A DNA stretch of 64,000 nucleotides from Acidobacteriota bacterium (lineage in GTDB: Bacteria; Acidobacteriota; UBA6911; JACQSX01). The notes under the pieces were generated by a model. That model was not told where the DNA came from. It made no database searches and worked only from the letters and a program-made list of their open reading frames with translations. Each line of letters opens with the position of its first letter. The first letter of the stretch is position 1. The stretch lies in contig JACQSX010000016.1 of NCBI GenBank assembly GCA_016211105.1, positions 62,001 to 126,000 on the forward strand. Direction: 5' to 3'. Below are positions 23,858-32,065 of this stretch, in pieces. Position numbers and translations under genes: made by a program.

Positions 23858-24213
23858 CAAACTCCCTGTCTTTCCGCTTCTTCTTTGTGTTGGACTGGAT
23901 AACCAGCCTTCAGCCAGGCGTCGAAACCGCCGTAAAGCGGGTGGACATGCGTGAAACCCTGCTTGACCAGCTCTTGCGCCACACGGGCGCTGGAGGCCTC
24001 GTTCGGTCAGGTGCAATAAGTGATGATCGCCCGGTCCCTGGGAATCTCGTTCAAATGCTGGTTGACTTCTTCCACCGGCACTCTAATGGCGCCTGGGATC
24101 TTTTCATCGGCTTGACCCCATGCTTTTGGATTCCGGCTATCGATCAAGGTGAAGGATTCGCCGTGGGCCAGTCTGTACTTTACTTCATCGGCGGTTACTC
24201 TGGTTGGCTCCAT
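23854..24213 (-). CDS. Rhodanese-domain protein with in-frame UGA (candidate selenoprotein)
   Basis: The frame runs 120 codons from ATG 24213 (GGAG upstream) to TGA at 23856-23854, interrupted only by TGA at 24009-24007 (codon 69). Before it: EVKYRLAHGESFTLIDSRNP and the active-site lead IITYCT; after it: PNEASSARVAQELV, LYGGFDAWLKAGYP. Related rhodaneses read YC-x-C-PNEA, so the UGA replaces the second Cys of the active loop. A hairpin with a GU-containing loop lies 22 nt downstream. Unchanged reading after the UGA and GTGA coupling to the next gene argue against a decayed gene. Selenocysteine insertion is inferred; a recent nonsense mutation or sequencing error remains possible. Without readthrough the product would be a 68-residue fragment ending at YCT. 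Confidence 0.7.
23971..23995 (-). promoter_or_regulatory. SECIS-like hairpin downstream of the in-frame UGA
   Basis: On the minus strand GCGCC (23990-23986) pairs perfectly with GGCGC (23980-23976) around the loop CGTGT. Below a 2x2 internal loop, CTC (23995-23993) pairs with GAG (23973-23971). The loop G lies 22 nt after the UGA, inside the 16-37 nt range used for bacterial SECIS searches, and falls in the first two loop positions. Such small hairpins are also common by chance in GC-rich DNA. Confidence 0.45.
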
Positions 24214-24338
24214 TGTTATCTTCTCCTCGGTTCGCTGGTCAATGAGAGCAGGTTCCCCCGAGTCCTCTTTGTGGCAGCAGTTCGAGCGCGATACTACCAC
24301 GCTTCGAACTGCTGGTTAGGGTTACAGGTTATTTCTGC

Positions 24339-24500
24339 CTACTTACATTTTTCGCAGGTCTTCTTGTGATCTTGCAGCTCTTTCTGCGACGGAAAAGAGT
24401 TGCCGCAGCCTGTGCACTGATACGGCTGACCCGTTTGTGGGTTTTGAGTTTGCGACTTTTGAGTCTGTGGCATTTGAGTTTGTGGTTTTTGCGTGGCCAT
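24339..24500 (-). CDS. Small C2H2-type zinc-finger protein with PQTQ repeats
   Basis: The 53-residue protein starts at ATG 24500 behind GGAGG. The first half is a low-complexity repeat (QKPQTQMPQTQKSQTQNPQT). The second half is a single zinc-finger-like unit, CTGCGNSFPSQKELQDHKKTC, with a further CEKC tail. Metal could be held by C-x2-C and H/C residues. Such short zinc-ribbon/zinc-finger proteins occur in many soil bacteria, with unknown role. It follows the flavoprotein gene by 5 bp. Confidence 0.7.
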   Translation of the reverse strand: MATQKPQTQMPQTQKSQTQNPQTGQPYQCTGCGNSFPSQKELQDHKKTCEKCK

Positions 24501-24505
24501 TCTTA

Positions 24506-25951
24506 TTACCTCCTTTCTGAATGAATTCGTCGCGGCTGTAATTGTTCGAGGGCATTCACCCCTTTGCCTGCCGCGATCTTAATGCCCTCGCTGAAGCTAG
24601 GATATGCATGGATGGCATCTGCGATGTCTTTTACCGCTGCTCTCGAAGTCATAGCGGCCACAAATTCGTGGATCATTTCTCCAGCGGTCGGTGAAGCAAT
24701 ATGCCCGCCCAGGATTTCCCCACTACCCGCGTCTGCTACGATCTTGACCATGCCTCGTTCTTCGGATGTAACGAGCGCCTTACCAAGCGCGCTGATCTCA
24801 AACTTTCCGGTAATGACTTTGCGGCCGCTCCATCTCGCTTGCTCTTCCGTCATACCAACACTGGCGATTTCCGGATCAGTGAAGATGACATGGGGTACTA
24901 CGCGATAATTGGCCAACCTTGGCCTTGAAGAAAACATGTTTAGACCTGCCAGAGTGCCCTGATAATGGGCAAAATGGGTGTACAGATGCGGCCCCGTGAC
25001 ATCACCGCCGGCGTAAATGTGGGGATTTGTCGTCTGCAGGCATTCATTGGTTCTGATCTTTCCTTTTTCCGTCTCCACTCCAACTGCCTTCAAGTTCAAA
25101 TCGTCAAGCTGCCCGGTCCGGCCGACAGCAATCAGAATCTCCTGCGCGACAAATTCTCGTGTTTTGCCCTGGAGCCGGCCCCAGACTTTCTTCTTTCCCC
25201 CATCCTTAGCCAGGCCCATAACATCGACTTCAGCCATGATGGAAACGCCGTTATGCTCGAGGGCCTGATGAATCACCGATGTAAGTTCGGGTTCTTCCTG
25301 AGGAAGAATCCTCTTCGACTTCTGCAGCAGCGTTACCTGCACTCCAAAGGTCGAAAACAATTGCGCAAACTCGCACGCAACAGGTCCGCCGCCGATAATG
25401 ATGATGCTGGAGGGTAACTTCCTCAGACCTATCGCTTGTATGCTGTTAAGGGGTTCCACATCGATAATACCCTCCAGATGCGGCATGGTAGGCCTGGAGC
25501 CGGTGGCTATCATGGTTCTCTTTCCACGCAAAACCGAGCCATCAACAAGCACCGAGTGTTCATCTTCGAATGAAGCCACACCTTTGAGGAAAGCGATGCC
25601 GACCTCCTGATAGCGCTTCTCAGCGCTCGCTGCGCCGGTATGCTGAACGATGTACTCCTTGCGAGCCATGATCTGGGACCAGTCAAATTCTATATTTCCG
25701 GATCGCAGTCCAAACTGATCTGCGCGCTTCAGCAAAGAAAAAATTGTGGCGGAGCGCAGCAAGGCTTTAGTGGGGACACAGGCATAATTGGGGCAATCAC
25801 CCCCAACCTTGCCTTTTTCGATCATGGCCACGGAGTGGCCGGAGGCGTTTGCTATTTCAGCCGCAGCGCTACCGGCGGAACCGCTACCGATAACCAAGAG
25901 ATCAAACTCGTTTGGCTTAAGACCCATAGGTATTTCCACTTGGAAGGACAA
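24506..25951 (-). CDS. Lipoamide-dehydrogenase/mercuric-reductase-like flavoprotein
   Basis: The FAD/NAD disulfide oxidoreductase has up to 481 residues. An FAD-binding GxGxxG (VIGSGSAGSAAAE, about 21) is followed by the redox-active pair in GGDCPNYACVPTKALL (C-x4-C, about 52-57), NAD-binding IIIGGGPVACEFAQ (about 190), and a C-terminal HAYPSFSEGIKIA with the catalytic His. The CPNYAC form differs from the CLNxGC of classical E3. It could be the E3 for the PDH E1/E2 genes 2-6 kb away, which lack a linked lpd, or a reductase for another disulfide. The start is uncertain: TTG 25951 or ATG 25927, which begins just before the FAD motif. Confidence 0.82.
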   Translation of the reverse strand: MSFQVEIPMGLKPNEFDLLVIGSGSAGSAAAEIANASGHSVAMIEKGKVGGDCPNYACVPTKALLRSATIFSLLKRADQFGLRSGNIEFDWSQIMARKEYIVQHTGAASAEKRYQEVGIAFLKGVASFEDEHSVLVDGSVLRGKRTMIATGSRPTMPHLEGIIDVEPLNSIQAIGLRKLPSSIIIIGGGPVACEFAQLFSTFGVQVTLLQKSKRILPQEEPELTSVIHQALEHNGVSIMAEVDVMGLAKDGGKKKVWGRLQGKTREFVAQEILIAVGRTGQLDDLNLKAVGVETEKGKIRTNECLQTTNPHIYAGGDVTGPHLYTHFAHYQGTLAGLNMFSSRPRLANYRVVPHVIFTDPEIASVGMTEEQARWSGRKVITGKFEISALGKALVTSEERGMVKIVADAGSGEILGGHIASPTAGEMIHEFVAAMTSRAAVKDIADAIHAYPSFSEGIKIAAGKGVNALEQLQPRRIHSERR

Positions 25952-26212
25952 GATTCGAATTTCTTAGGTTGAATATCCATCTTTTCCCCCGGCCGCGATT
26001 AATTCACAGTAATCTTTCTTAGAGCGATAGGTATGCCTTACATTGTGCTGCACCGCAGAGTGCTAGCAATCCGGTGAAACCTGTAATTTTCTTCGGAAAA
26101 ATACCTAGCGAATCCTACGTGAACAAATCCGGGCCGTAGACCTGATGGAAGCGGAATTTGGGGTTAGGATTTGCCTGTCCTGATAGAGTGATTTATAGGA
26201 GGACGGACTTCA

Positions 26213-26455
26213 ATGATAGTTAAGGAAAAGTTTGCCGACGTTGAGTACGATCCAAAGACCAGAAGGATTCCGACTCGGCCGGCCCATCCGCCGAATGAAG
26301 TAGAGCACGCGGGCGACGATGAGGATGACTTGGCGCCAGACCCAAAGACGAATCGTGACATCGATCGGGAATCAGATCAAGTGATTGATCCCGAAGCAGA
26401 CACGCAGAAGGGATTGAATCGGCGTAAACGCAAGCCCCCCAATGCTATCGAGTAG
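26213..26455 (+). CDS. Hydrophilic acidic small protein
   Basis: The 80-residue protein has no hydrophobic core. It alternates acidic and basic residues with many Pro, and includes VEYDPKTRRIPTRPAHPPNE and DDEDDLAPDPKT. It is probably intrinsically disordered, similar in character to hydrophilin-type stress proteins. A good AGGAGG lies 10 nt before the ATG. No family is recognised. It is followed 18 bp later by the DoxX-like gene. Confidence 0.6.
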   Translation: MIVKEKFADVEYDPKTRRIPTRPAHPPNEVEHAGDDEDDLAPDPKTNRDIDRESDQVIDPEADTQKGLNRRKRKPPNAIE

Positions 26456-26473
26456 CGGATAGGAATTAATCCG

Positions 26474-26953
26474 TTGCGTGTGTTTATAGATCGTTTCAAT
26501 CAAGTTGATCGTGCCGTTGTCCACTTCATGGGTACGTATGCCATCCCGTTTTTGCGCGTGGCTCTGGGCATTGTTTACATATGGTTTGGGGCGCTGAAAG
26601 TTTCTGGAATCAGCCCTGTTGCCGACCTGGTGGAGAAGACCGTATACCTGCTGCCGGAAGAATTTACTGTTCCGTTGGTGGGCCTCTTGGAAATAGCGAT
26701 AGGGATGGGTCTGCTATTTCGAATTGCTCTCCGCCTGACATTGTTCCTGTTGTTTTTACAATTGGCTGGAACTTCCTTGGTGTTCTTCATGCGGCCTGAT
26801 GAAGCCTTTCAGGACGGCAATCCCTTCGTCCTTACTCAGACAGGAGAGTTTGTAGTTAAGAATCTTGTCTTGATTGCTGCGGGCATTACCATTGGCAGCA
26901 CGGTTCGCCGCCAGCGCGAAACGATCCGTACCGAACCCAGGGAAATCTCTTAG
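26474..26953 (+). CDS. DoxX-like integral membrane protein
   Basis: The 159-residue protein has four predicted membrane helices (about 22-42, 68-88, 90-110, 126-146). The DoxX-like pattern includes FLRVALGIVYIWFGALKV at the start and LVGLLEIAIGMGLLF in the middle. DoxX family members act in membrane redox or oxidative-stress complexes in some bacteria. A TTG start at 26474 is shown; the next in-frame GTG at 26480 is equally possible. No strong ribosome site is visible; translation may be coupled to the gene upstream. Confidence 0.7.
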   Translation: MRVFIDRFNQVDRAVVHFMGTYAIPFLRVALGIVYIWFGALKVSGISPVADLVEKTVYLLPEEFTVPLVGLLEIAIGMGLLFRIALRLTLFLLFLQLAGTSLVFFMRPDEAFQDGNPFVLTQTGEFVVKNLVLIAAGITIGSTVRRQRETIRTEPREIS

Positions 26954-27101
26954 CCAAACCACTTGCCTTTGAAAACGGCCAACGGCACCCCCTGGCGATC
27001 CTTGGACTTCTTGCTATACTGAATCTGAGAGCGGGTCAACAAACGACCAAGGGTAATGCGTAGGCGAATGGGAGATTGGCGACAATTTTGGGAGGTCCTA
27101 A

Positions 27102-27668
27102 GTGAAGAGTATTGTCGGAATTTTCGCTTCACGATTGGAAGCAGAGCGCGCCACAAAGCAACTGCGATCTGCCGGAGTTACAAATATTAACTTTTTGGTC
27201 CCTGGGGCCTCCGAGCAAAAGGTGGCCGCCGTCCCGACAGTAGAAGCAGAACAACCTGGCATGGGTAAAGCACTGGGTGGAGTTGTGGGTGGAGCCCTAG
27301 GCGCCGCAGTCCTGCCCGGCGTGGGTCCTGTCATAGCCATAGGAGTTGTAGGCGCAGGTCTTCTAGGCGCGATCATTGGAGCGATCAGCGGCGCTGTGTT
27401 AGGTGAGGCCTTGGAAGACTCGTTTGTAAAGGGTTTGCCCATAGATGAATTGTATCTGTACAAAGACGCCCTCAGAAAAGGACGCACCGTCGTCATTGCC
27501 TTTGCAGACGATGCGCAGGCGACTGAGGTACAGCAAGTTCTGCAGCAGGCGGGAGTGGAAAGCCTTGATCCCGCGCGCGAAGACTGGTGGATTGGGCTCC
27601 GGGATGTCGAGGAGGAAAAGTATGTCGCGCAGGGCAAAGATTCTCGGGCAAAGCCGAAAAGACCCTAA
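27102..27668 (+). CDS. General-stress (GsiB/17M-like) protein with glycine-zipper segment
   Basis: The 188-residue protein starts with GTG 27102 behind GGGAGGT. The N-terminal ~45 residues form a ferredoxin-like flap (MKSIVGIFASRLEAERATKQLRSAG). A hydrophobic Gly/Ala zipper follows (about 54-105, GGVVGGALGAAVLPGVGPV). A C-terminal half repeats the flap pattern (RKGRTVVIAFADD...VQQVLQQAG). This matches the general-stress 17M/DUF1269-like architecture. Its 3' end overlaps the start of the PDH E1 gene by 47 bp, which is unusual between functionally distinct genes and suggests translational coupling. Confidence 0.75.
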   Translation: MKSIVGIFASRLEAERATKQLRSAGVTNINFLVPGASEQKVAAVPTVEAEQPGMGKALGGVVGGALGAAVLPGVGPVIAIGVVGAGLLGAIIGAISGAVLGEALEDSFVKGLPIDELYLYKDALRKGRTVVIAFADDAQATEVQQVLQQAGVESLDPAREDWWIGLRDVEEEKYVAQGKDSRAKPKRP

Positions 27669-30324
27669 AGCCGCGACCGAACTGGAAGCGATCGAAAGTC
27701 AAGAATGGCTTGATTCCTTGGAATATGTTTTAAGGGACGGCCAGGAACGCGCGCGATCTCTATTGCAGATACTGCGCATACGGGCCGAACAGGCCGGCGT
27801 CAAACTCCCTTACGTTGCCAATACCCCTTACCTCAATACGATACCGAACGAAGAGCAGCCCCCTTTCCCGGGAAGCTGGGAGATCGAGAGACGCATAAAG
27901 AGCCTGGTCCGCTGGAACGCATTGGCCATGGTCGTTCGAGCCAACCGCCTGCAAGAAGGTATCGGCGGCCATATTTCCACATACGCCTCTGCAGCGACCC
28001 TGTATGAAGTCGGGTTCAATCACTTCTTTCGGGCGAAGGACGCAAATCACGATGGTGACATCGTTTATTTCCAGGGCCATGCAGCTCCTGGGAATTACGC
28101 CCGGGCTTTCTTGGAAGGCCGACTCTCCCTGGAGCAGTTGAAGAACTTCCGCCGTGAATTAGCGCCCGAGGGAGGTCTTTCGTCCTACCCCCATCCCTGG
28201 TTGATGACCGATTTCTGGGAGTTTCCGACAGTTTCAATGGGACTGAGTCCGATCATGGCCATTTATCAGGCTCGCTTCAACCGCTATTTGGAAGACCGGA
28301 GATTGAAAAAAACATCGGGATCGAAGGTTTGGGCGTTTATCGGAGACGGTGAAACTGATGAGCCCGAGGCTCTGGGAGCTATCACGCTCGCTTCCCGCGA
28401 GAAACTGGACAACCTCATTTTTGTAATCAACTGCAATCTGCAACGGCTCGACGGACCGGTTCGCGGCAACGGGAACATGATCAATGAACTGGAAGCCATC
28501 TTTCGAGGAGCGGGCTGGAACGTCATTAAAGTGATCTGGGGGAGGGATTGGGATCCGCTTATTGCTCGGGATAAAGACAGCGTACTGATCCGGCGCATGG
28601 AAGAAACTGTAGACGGCGAGTGGCAAAAGTATTCTGTGGAATCGGGGAAATATGTGCGAGAACATTTTTTCGGCGCCGATCCGAAGCTGCGCGATCTGGT
28701 GAAGCATCTTTCCGACGAGCAGATCCACAAACTCAGACTGGGAGGACACGACCCGCAAAAGGTTTACGCTGCCTATAAAGCCGCCGTTTCTCACAGAGGC
28801 TCTCCAACTGTAATCCTGGCCAGAACCATCAAGGGATATGGACTCGGTGAAAGCGGGGAGGGAAAGAACATCACACACCAGCAGAAGAAAATGAATGAGG
28901 AGGAACTACGGGAGTTTCGCTCCAGGTTTGGCATTCCTATCTCAGATGAAGAGATCGCCGAAGCTCCTTTCTATAAGCCAGCAGAAAACAGTCCGGAAAT
29001 AACGTATCTGCACGAACGCCGCAGGGCCTTGGGAGGGTATGTGCCGCGCCGGATTGTGAATGTCGAACCTCTCGAGGTTCCCGAGGACGGCCTCTTCGAG
29101 GAGTTTTACAAGGGGAGTGGAAACAGGACGGTTGCCACAACAATGGCCTTCGTGCGGATTCTATCCAAGCTTTTAAAGCATGAAAAGATCGGCAGGCTGA
29201 TCGTTCCCATTGTGGCCGACGAGGCGAGAACATTCGGAATGGAAGCGCTTTTCCGGCAAGTGGGAATTTACTCCCACGTCGGGCAGCTATACGAGCCGGT
29301 AGACAAGACGAGCTTGCTCTATTACAAGGAGGCAAAGGATGGGCAGATTCTGGAGGAAGGGATCACCGAGGCGGGCTCGATGTCCTCTTTCATCGCGGCC
29401 GGTACAGCCTACGCCACTCACAGAATCAACATGATCCCGTTTTTCATTTTTTACTCCATGTTCGGCTTCCAAAGGATCGGGGACCTCATTTGGGCTGCCG
29501 CTGACAGCCGCTGCCGGGGCTTCCTCATCGGAGGGACGAGTGGGAGAACTACCCTAGCAGGCGAGGGGTTGCAGCATCAGGATGGTCACAGTCAGTTGCT
29601 GGCCTATTCTGTTCCAAATCTCCTGGCGTATGATCCTGCTTTTGCCTATGAAATCGCGGTCATCATTCAGGACGGCATCCGCCGCATGTATCAGCAGCAG
29701 GAAAGTGTGTTCTACTACCTGACTGTCACCAACGAGTTTTGTGCCATGCCGCCTATGCCGGAGGGTGTACGGGAGGGGATATTAAGGGGAATCTATAAGT
29801 TTAAGGCTGCGAAAGAGCCCAAGGCGAAGCTCCGCGCGCAGCTCTTTGGCAGTGGGGCCATCCTGCTCGAAGTTCTGAAGGCGGCGGCACTCCTGGAAGA
29901 GAAATATGACGTTGCCGCCGATGTATGGAGCGTGACCAGTTATAAGGAACTCTATCGCGACGGCCATACTACTGAAAGGTGGAACTTGATGCACCCATCG
30001 GAAAACCCCAGGGTGCCCTATATCACGTCCTGCCTCCAGGGAGCACCAGGAGTCTTTGTGGCCGCCTCTGATTACCTGAAAGCGCTTCCAGATTCCGTCT
30101 CGCGCTGGGTCCCGCGGCCGGTCGTTTCACTAGGTACGGATGGGTTCGGCCGCAGCGACAGCCGCAGCGCCCTTAGAAATTTCTTCGAGGTGGACTCGAG
30201 GTTCATTACGCTTGCGACTCTGTCCGCTTTGTGGCGTGAAGACAAGATCAGACGCGACCTGGTTCAAAAGGCGGTCCAAGACCTGGATATCGACCCGAAC
30301 AAGGCGGACCCTATGGTTTCTTGA
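27622..30324 (+). CDS. aceE: Pyruvate dehydrogenase E1 component (homodimeric type)
   Basis: The protein has 900 residues from ATG 27622, preceded by GAGGAGG; in-frame codons further upstream lie inside the previous gene. It is the single-chain AceE-type E1. The thiamine-diphosphate site is visible as WAFIGDGETDEPE with NCNLQRLDGPVRG downstream. E1 decarboxylates pyruvate and acetylates the lipoyl group of E2. The E2 gene starts 8 bp later. No E3 gene is in the operon; a possible E3-like flavoprotein is at 24506-25951. Confidence 0.96.
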   Translation: MSRRAKILGQSRKDPKAATELEAIESQEWLDSLEYVLRDGQERARSLLQILRIRAEQAGVKLPYVANTPYLNTIPNEEQPPFPGSWEIERRIKSLVRWNALAMVVRANRLQEGIGGHISTYASAATLYEVGFNHFFRAKDANHDGDIVYFQGHAAPGNYARAFLEGRLSLEQLKNFRRELAPEGGLSSYPHPWLMTDFWEFPTVSMGLSPIMAIYQARFNRYLEDRRLKKTSGSKVWAFIGDGETDEPEALGAITLASREKLDNLIFVINCNLQRLDGPVRGNGNMINELEAIFRGAGWNVIKVIWGRDWDPLIARDKDSVLIRRMEETVDGEWQKYSVESGKYVREHFFGADPKLRDLVKHLSDEQIHKLRLGGHDPQKVYAAYKAAVSHRGSPTVILARTIKGYGLGESGEGKNITHQQKKMNEEELREFRSRFGIPISDEEIAEAPFYKPAENSPEITYLHERRRALGGYVPRRIVNVEPLEVPEDGLFEEFYKGSGNRTVATTMAFVRILSKLLKHEKIGRLIVPIVADEARTFGMEALFRQVGIYSHVGQLYEPVDKTSLLYYKEAKDGQILEEGITEAGSMSSFIAAGTAYATHRINMIPFFIFYSMFGFQRIGDLIWAAADSRCRGFLIGGTSGRTTLAGEGLQHQDGHSQLLAYSVPNLLAYDPAFAYEIAVIIQDGIRRMYQQQESVFYYLTVTNEFCAMPPMPEGVREGILRGIYKFKAAKEPKAKLRAQLFGSGAILLEVLKAAALLEEKYDVAADVWSVTSYKELYRDGHTTERWNLMHPSENPRVPYITSCLQGAPGVFVAASDYLKALPDSVSRWVPRPVVSLGTDGFGRSDSRSALRNFFEVDSRFITLATLSALWREDKIRRDLVQKAVQDLDIDPNKADPMVS

Positions 30325-30331
30325 GAGAAAA

Positions 30332-31747
30332 GTGGCGACTCAGTTCAAGCTTCCTGAAATCGGCGAGCAGGTAGAATCCGGAGATGTGGTAAAGGTCTTG
30401 GTGTCGGTGGGTGACAAGATCAAGATGGATCAGCCCGTGCTTGAGCTTGAAACCGACAAGGCCGACTTTGAACTTCCTTCGACCGTTGAAGGGACCGTCA
30501 AAGAAGTGCACGTCAAAGAAGGAGAGGAGATCAAGATCGGACAGCTCATACTGACTCTGGAAGAGGAACAAAAGGGGGACAAGGCTGGTTCCCCCGCGAA
30601 GGCCGAGGAAACCGACGGAAGAGAACAAAAGGCCGAAGAGGCTGAGGAAATAAAACCAAAGAAAGAGGAGCCGAAGAAAGAGATACCGAGAGAGGAAAAA
30701 TCCGCACAGAAGGAAGAGGAAGAAGAACCTGTAAAGGAAGCAAAGGAGAAGGAAACACCCCAACCTGAGCAGGCGCAACCTCCGGAGGTTGCAGCAGAGA
30801 CGGCTGAATCCGCTGGAGCTGAGTCTGGAAAAGTTGATGAGTCAAGACCCGTCGCGCCCTCCGCGCCATCTGTTCGCAGGCTCGCGCGGGAATTAGGAGT
30901 CGACATTCAAAGCGTTCCAGGTTCTGGTTCCGGAGGGCGAATCTCGACGGACGATGTCAAAAACTATGCGCGATGGATCCTCACCAGTGCCGGGCAAGCG
31001 GGCCGCGGCGCCATAGAGCCTTCTCTGCCCGATTTTACCAAGTGGGGCGAGGTGGAGCGCGAAGGAATGTCGAAGGTACGGCGCAAGACCGCCGAGAACA
31101 TGAGTCATTCCTGGAAAACGATTCCCCATGTAACCCACTATGACAAGGCCGACATTACTGAGCTCGAGCAACTTCGTAAACGGTATGGGGATCAGGCGGA
31201 AAAAGCCGGAGGAAAACTGACCATCACGGCCATCGCCGTAAAAGTGGTTACCGCAGCGTTGAAGCTCTTTCCGCAGTTTGCGGCCAGTGTCGACGAGGCC
31301 GCGCATGAGGTAATCTTCAAGAAGTACTTTCACATCGGTGTGGCAGTTGAGACGGAACGCGGCCTGCTGGTGCCGGTTATCCGCGACGCCGACCAGAAAA
31401 ATATCCTCGAACTGTCCGCCGAGCTCGCTGGACTCGCCGAGAAGGCCCGGAACAAAAAACTTTCTCCTGAAGAAATGCAAGGGGGTGTTTTTACCATCAC
31501 AAATTTGGGAGGCATCGGAGGAACTTACTTTTCGCCTATAGTTCACTCTCCAGAAGTTGCGATCCTGGGCCTTTCGCGCTCGAGGACAGAACCTGTCTTT
31601 GTGGAGGATCGTTTTCAGCCGCGTCTGATCTTGCCGCTCTGCCTCTCTTACGACCATCGGTTGATAGACGGCGCGAGTGCAGCTCGCTTTCTTCGCTGGA
31701 TGTCGGAAGCATTGGAGCAACCATTCCTGCTTTCGTTGCAAGGTTAG
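30332..31747 (+). CDS. aceF: Dihydrolipoamide acetyltransferase (PDH E2)
   Basis: The protein has 471 residues from GTG 30332, 8 bp after aceE. Domains: one lipoyl domain (about 3-76, lipoylated Lys in ETDKADFE); a long Lys/Glu-rich and then Ala/Pro-rich linker (about 80-170); a peripheral-subunit-binding domain (about 173-208, VRRLARELGVDI); and a catalytic acetyltransferase domain (about 240-470) with SYDHRLIDGASAARFL carrying the active-site His. The highly charged linker is notable compared with the usual Ala/Pro linker. It transfers the acetyl group to CoA. Confidence 0.95.
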   Translation: MATQFKLPEIGEQVESGDVVKVLVSVGDKIKMDQPVLELETDKADFELPSTVEGTVKEVHVKEGEEIKIGQLILTLEEEQKGDKAGSPAKAEETDGREQKAEEAEEIKPKKEEPKKEIPREEKSAQKEEEEEPVKEAKEKETPQPEQAQPPEVAAETAESAGAESGKVDESRPVAPSAPSVRRLARELGVDIQSVPGSGSGGRISTDDVKNYARWILTSAGQAGRGAIEPSLPDFTKWGEVEREGMSKVRRKTAENMSHSWKTIPHVTHYDKADITELEQLRKRYGDQAEKAGGKLTITAIAVKVVTAALKLFPQFAASVDEAAHEVIFKKYFHIGVAVETERGLLVPVIRDADQKNILELSAELAGLAEKARNKKLSPEEMQGGVFTITNLGGIGGTYFSPIVHSPEVAILGLSRSRTEPVFVEDRFQPRLILPLCLSYDHRLIDGASAARFLRWMSEALEQPFLLSLQG

Positions 31748-31754
31748 CATTGGA

Positions 31755-31922
31755 TTGGTTGAGAAATTACTTGACGTGGGTACTAGACAGCGACGCCGTG
31801 AGAAATTACTAAAGGCGCTCAAGCAAGCCGCCCGTTCATACAGTGCCACCAACCAAAGAGAACGCCGGGCATTCTTCCACGGCTTGTTCACCGGCTATGC
31901 GGTTGCGCTGCAGTCCTGGTAG
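31755..31922 (+). CDS. Possible small helical protein after aceF
   Basis: A 55-residue frame starts with TTG 31755, 8 bp after the aceF stop. It reads as one amphipathic helix rich in Arg/Lys (RQRRREKLLKALKQAARSY) followed by FFHGLFTGYAVALQ. There is no family match and no clear ribosome site. It could be an artefact; the short distance from aceF and the helical pattern are the only support. Confidence 0.3.
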   Translation: MVEKLLDVGTRQRRREKLLKALKQAARSYSATNQRERRAFFHGLFTGYAVALQSW

Positions 31923-32065
31923 GGCCGGAACAGTCGTTGGATTGAACCTGAAGGAAATCGAATCTTTGAGGAAATGCCGGGTGGGCGACTGTAGCTTCAC
32001 CTGACTGTCAGTATGGCCGAGTGCTTTCAGAAGTTCAGAAGGGAGTGAACTGGTCAGCGCGCGAG

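Noticed and set aside
24343-24555. Open frame of 70 codons on the minus strand near the flavoprotein end
   Set aside because: It overlaps the real 53-residue zinc-finger gene (24339-24500), which has the ribosome site and the Cys/His pattern.
26106-26117. TAGCGAATCCTA palindrome-like site upstream of the hydrophilic protein gene
   Set aside because: The core and one linker (reverse) resemble the stress module, but neither direction has a -35 or -10 at the required spacing, so it is not counted as a copy.
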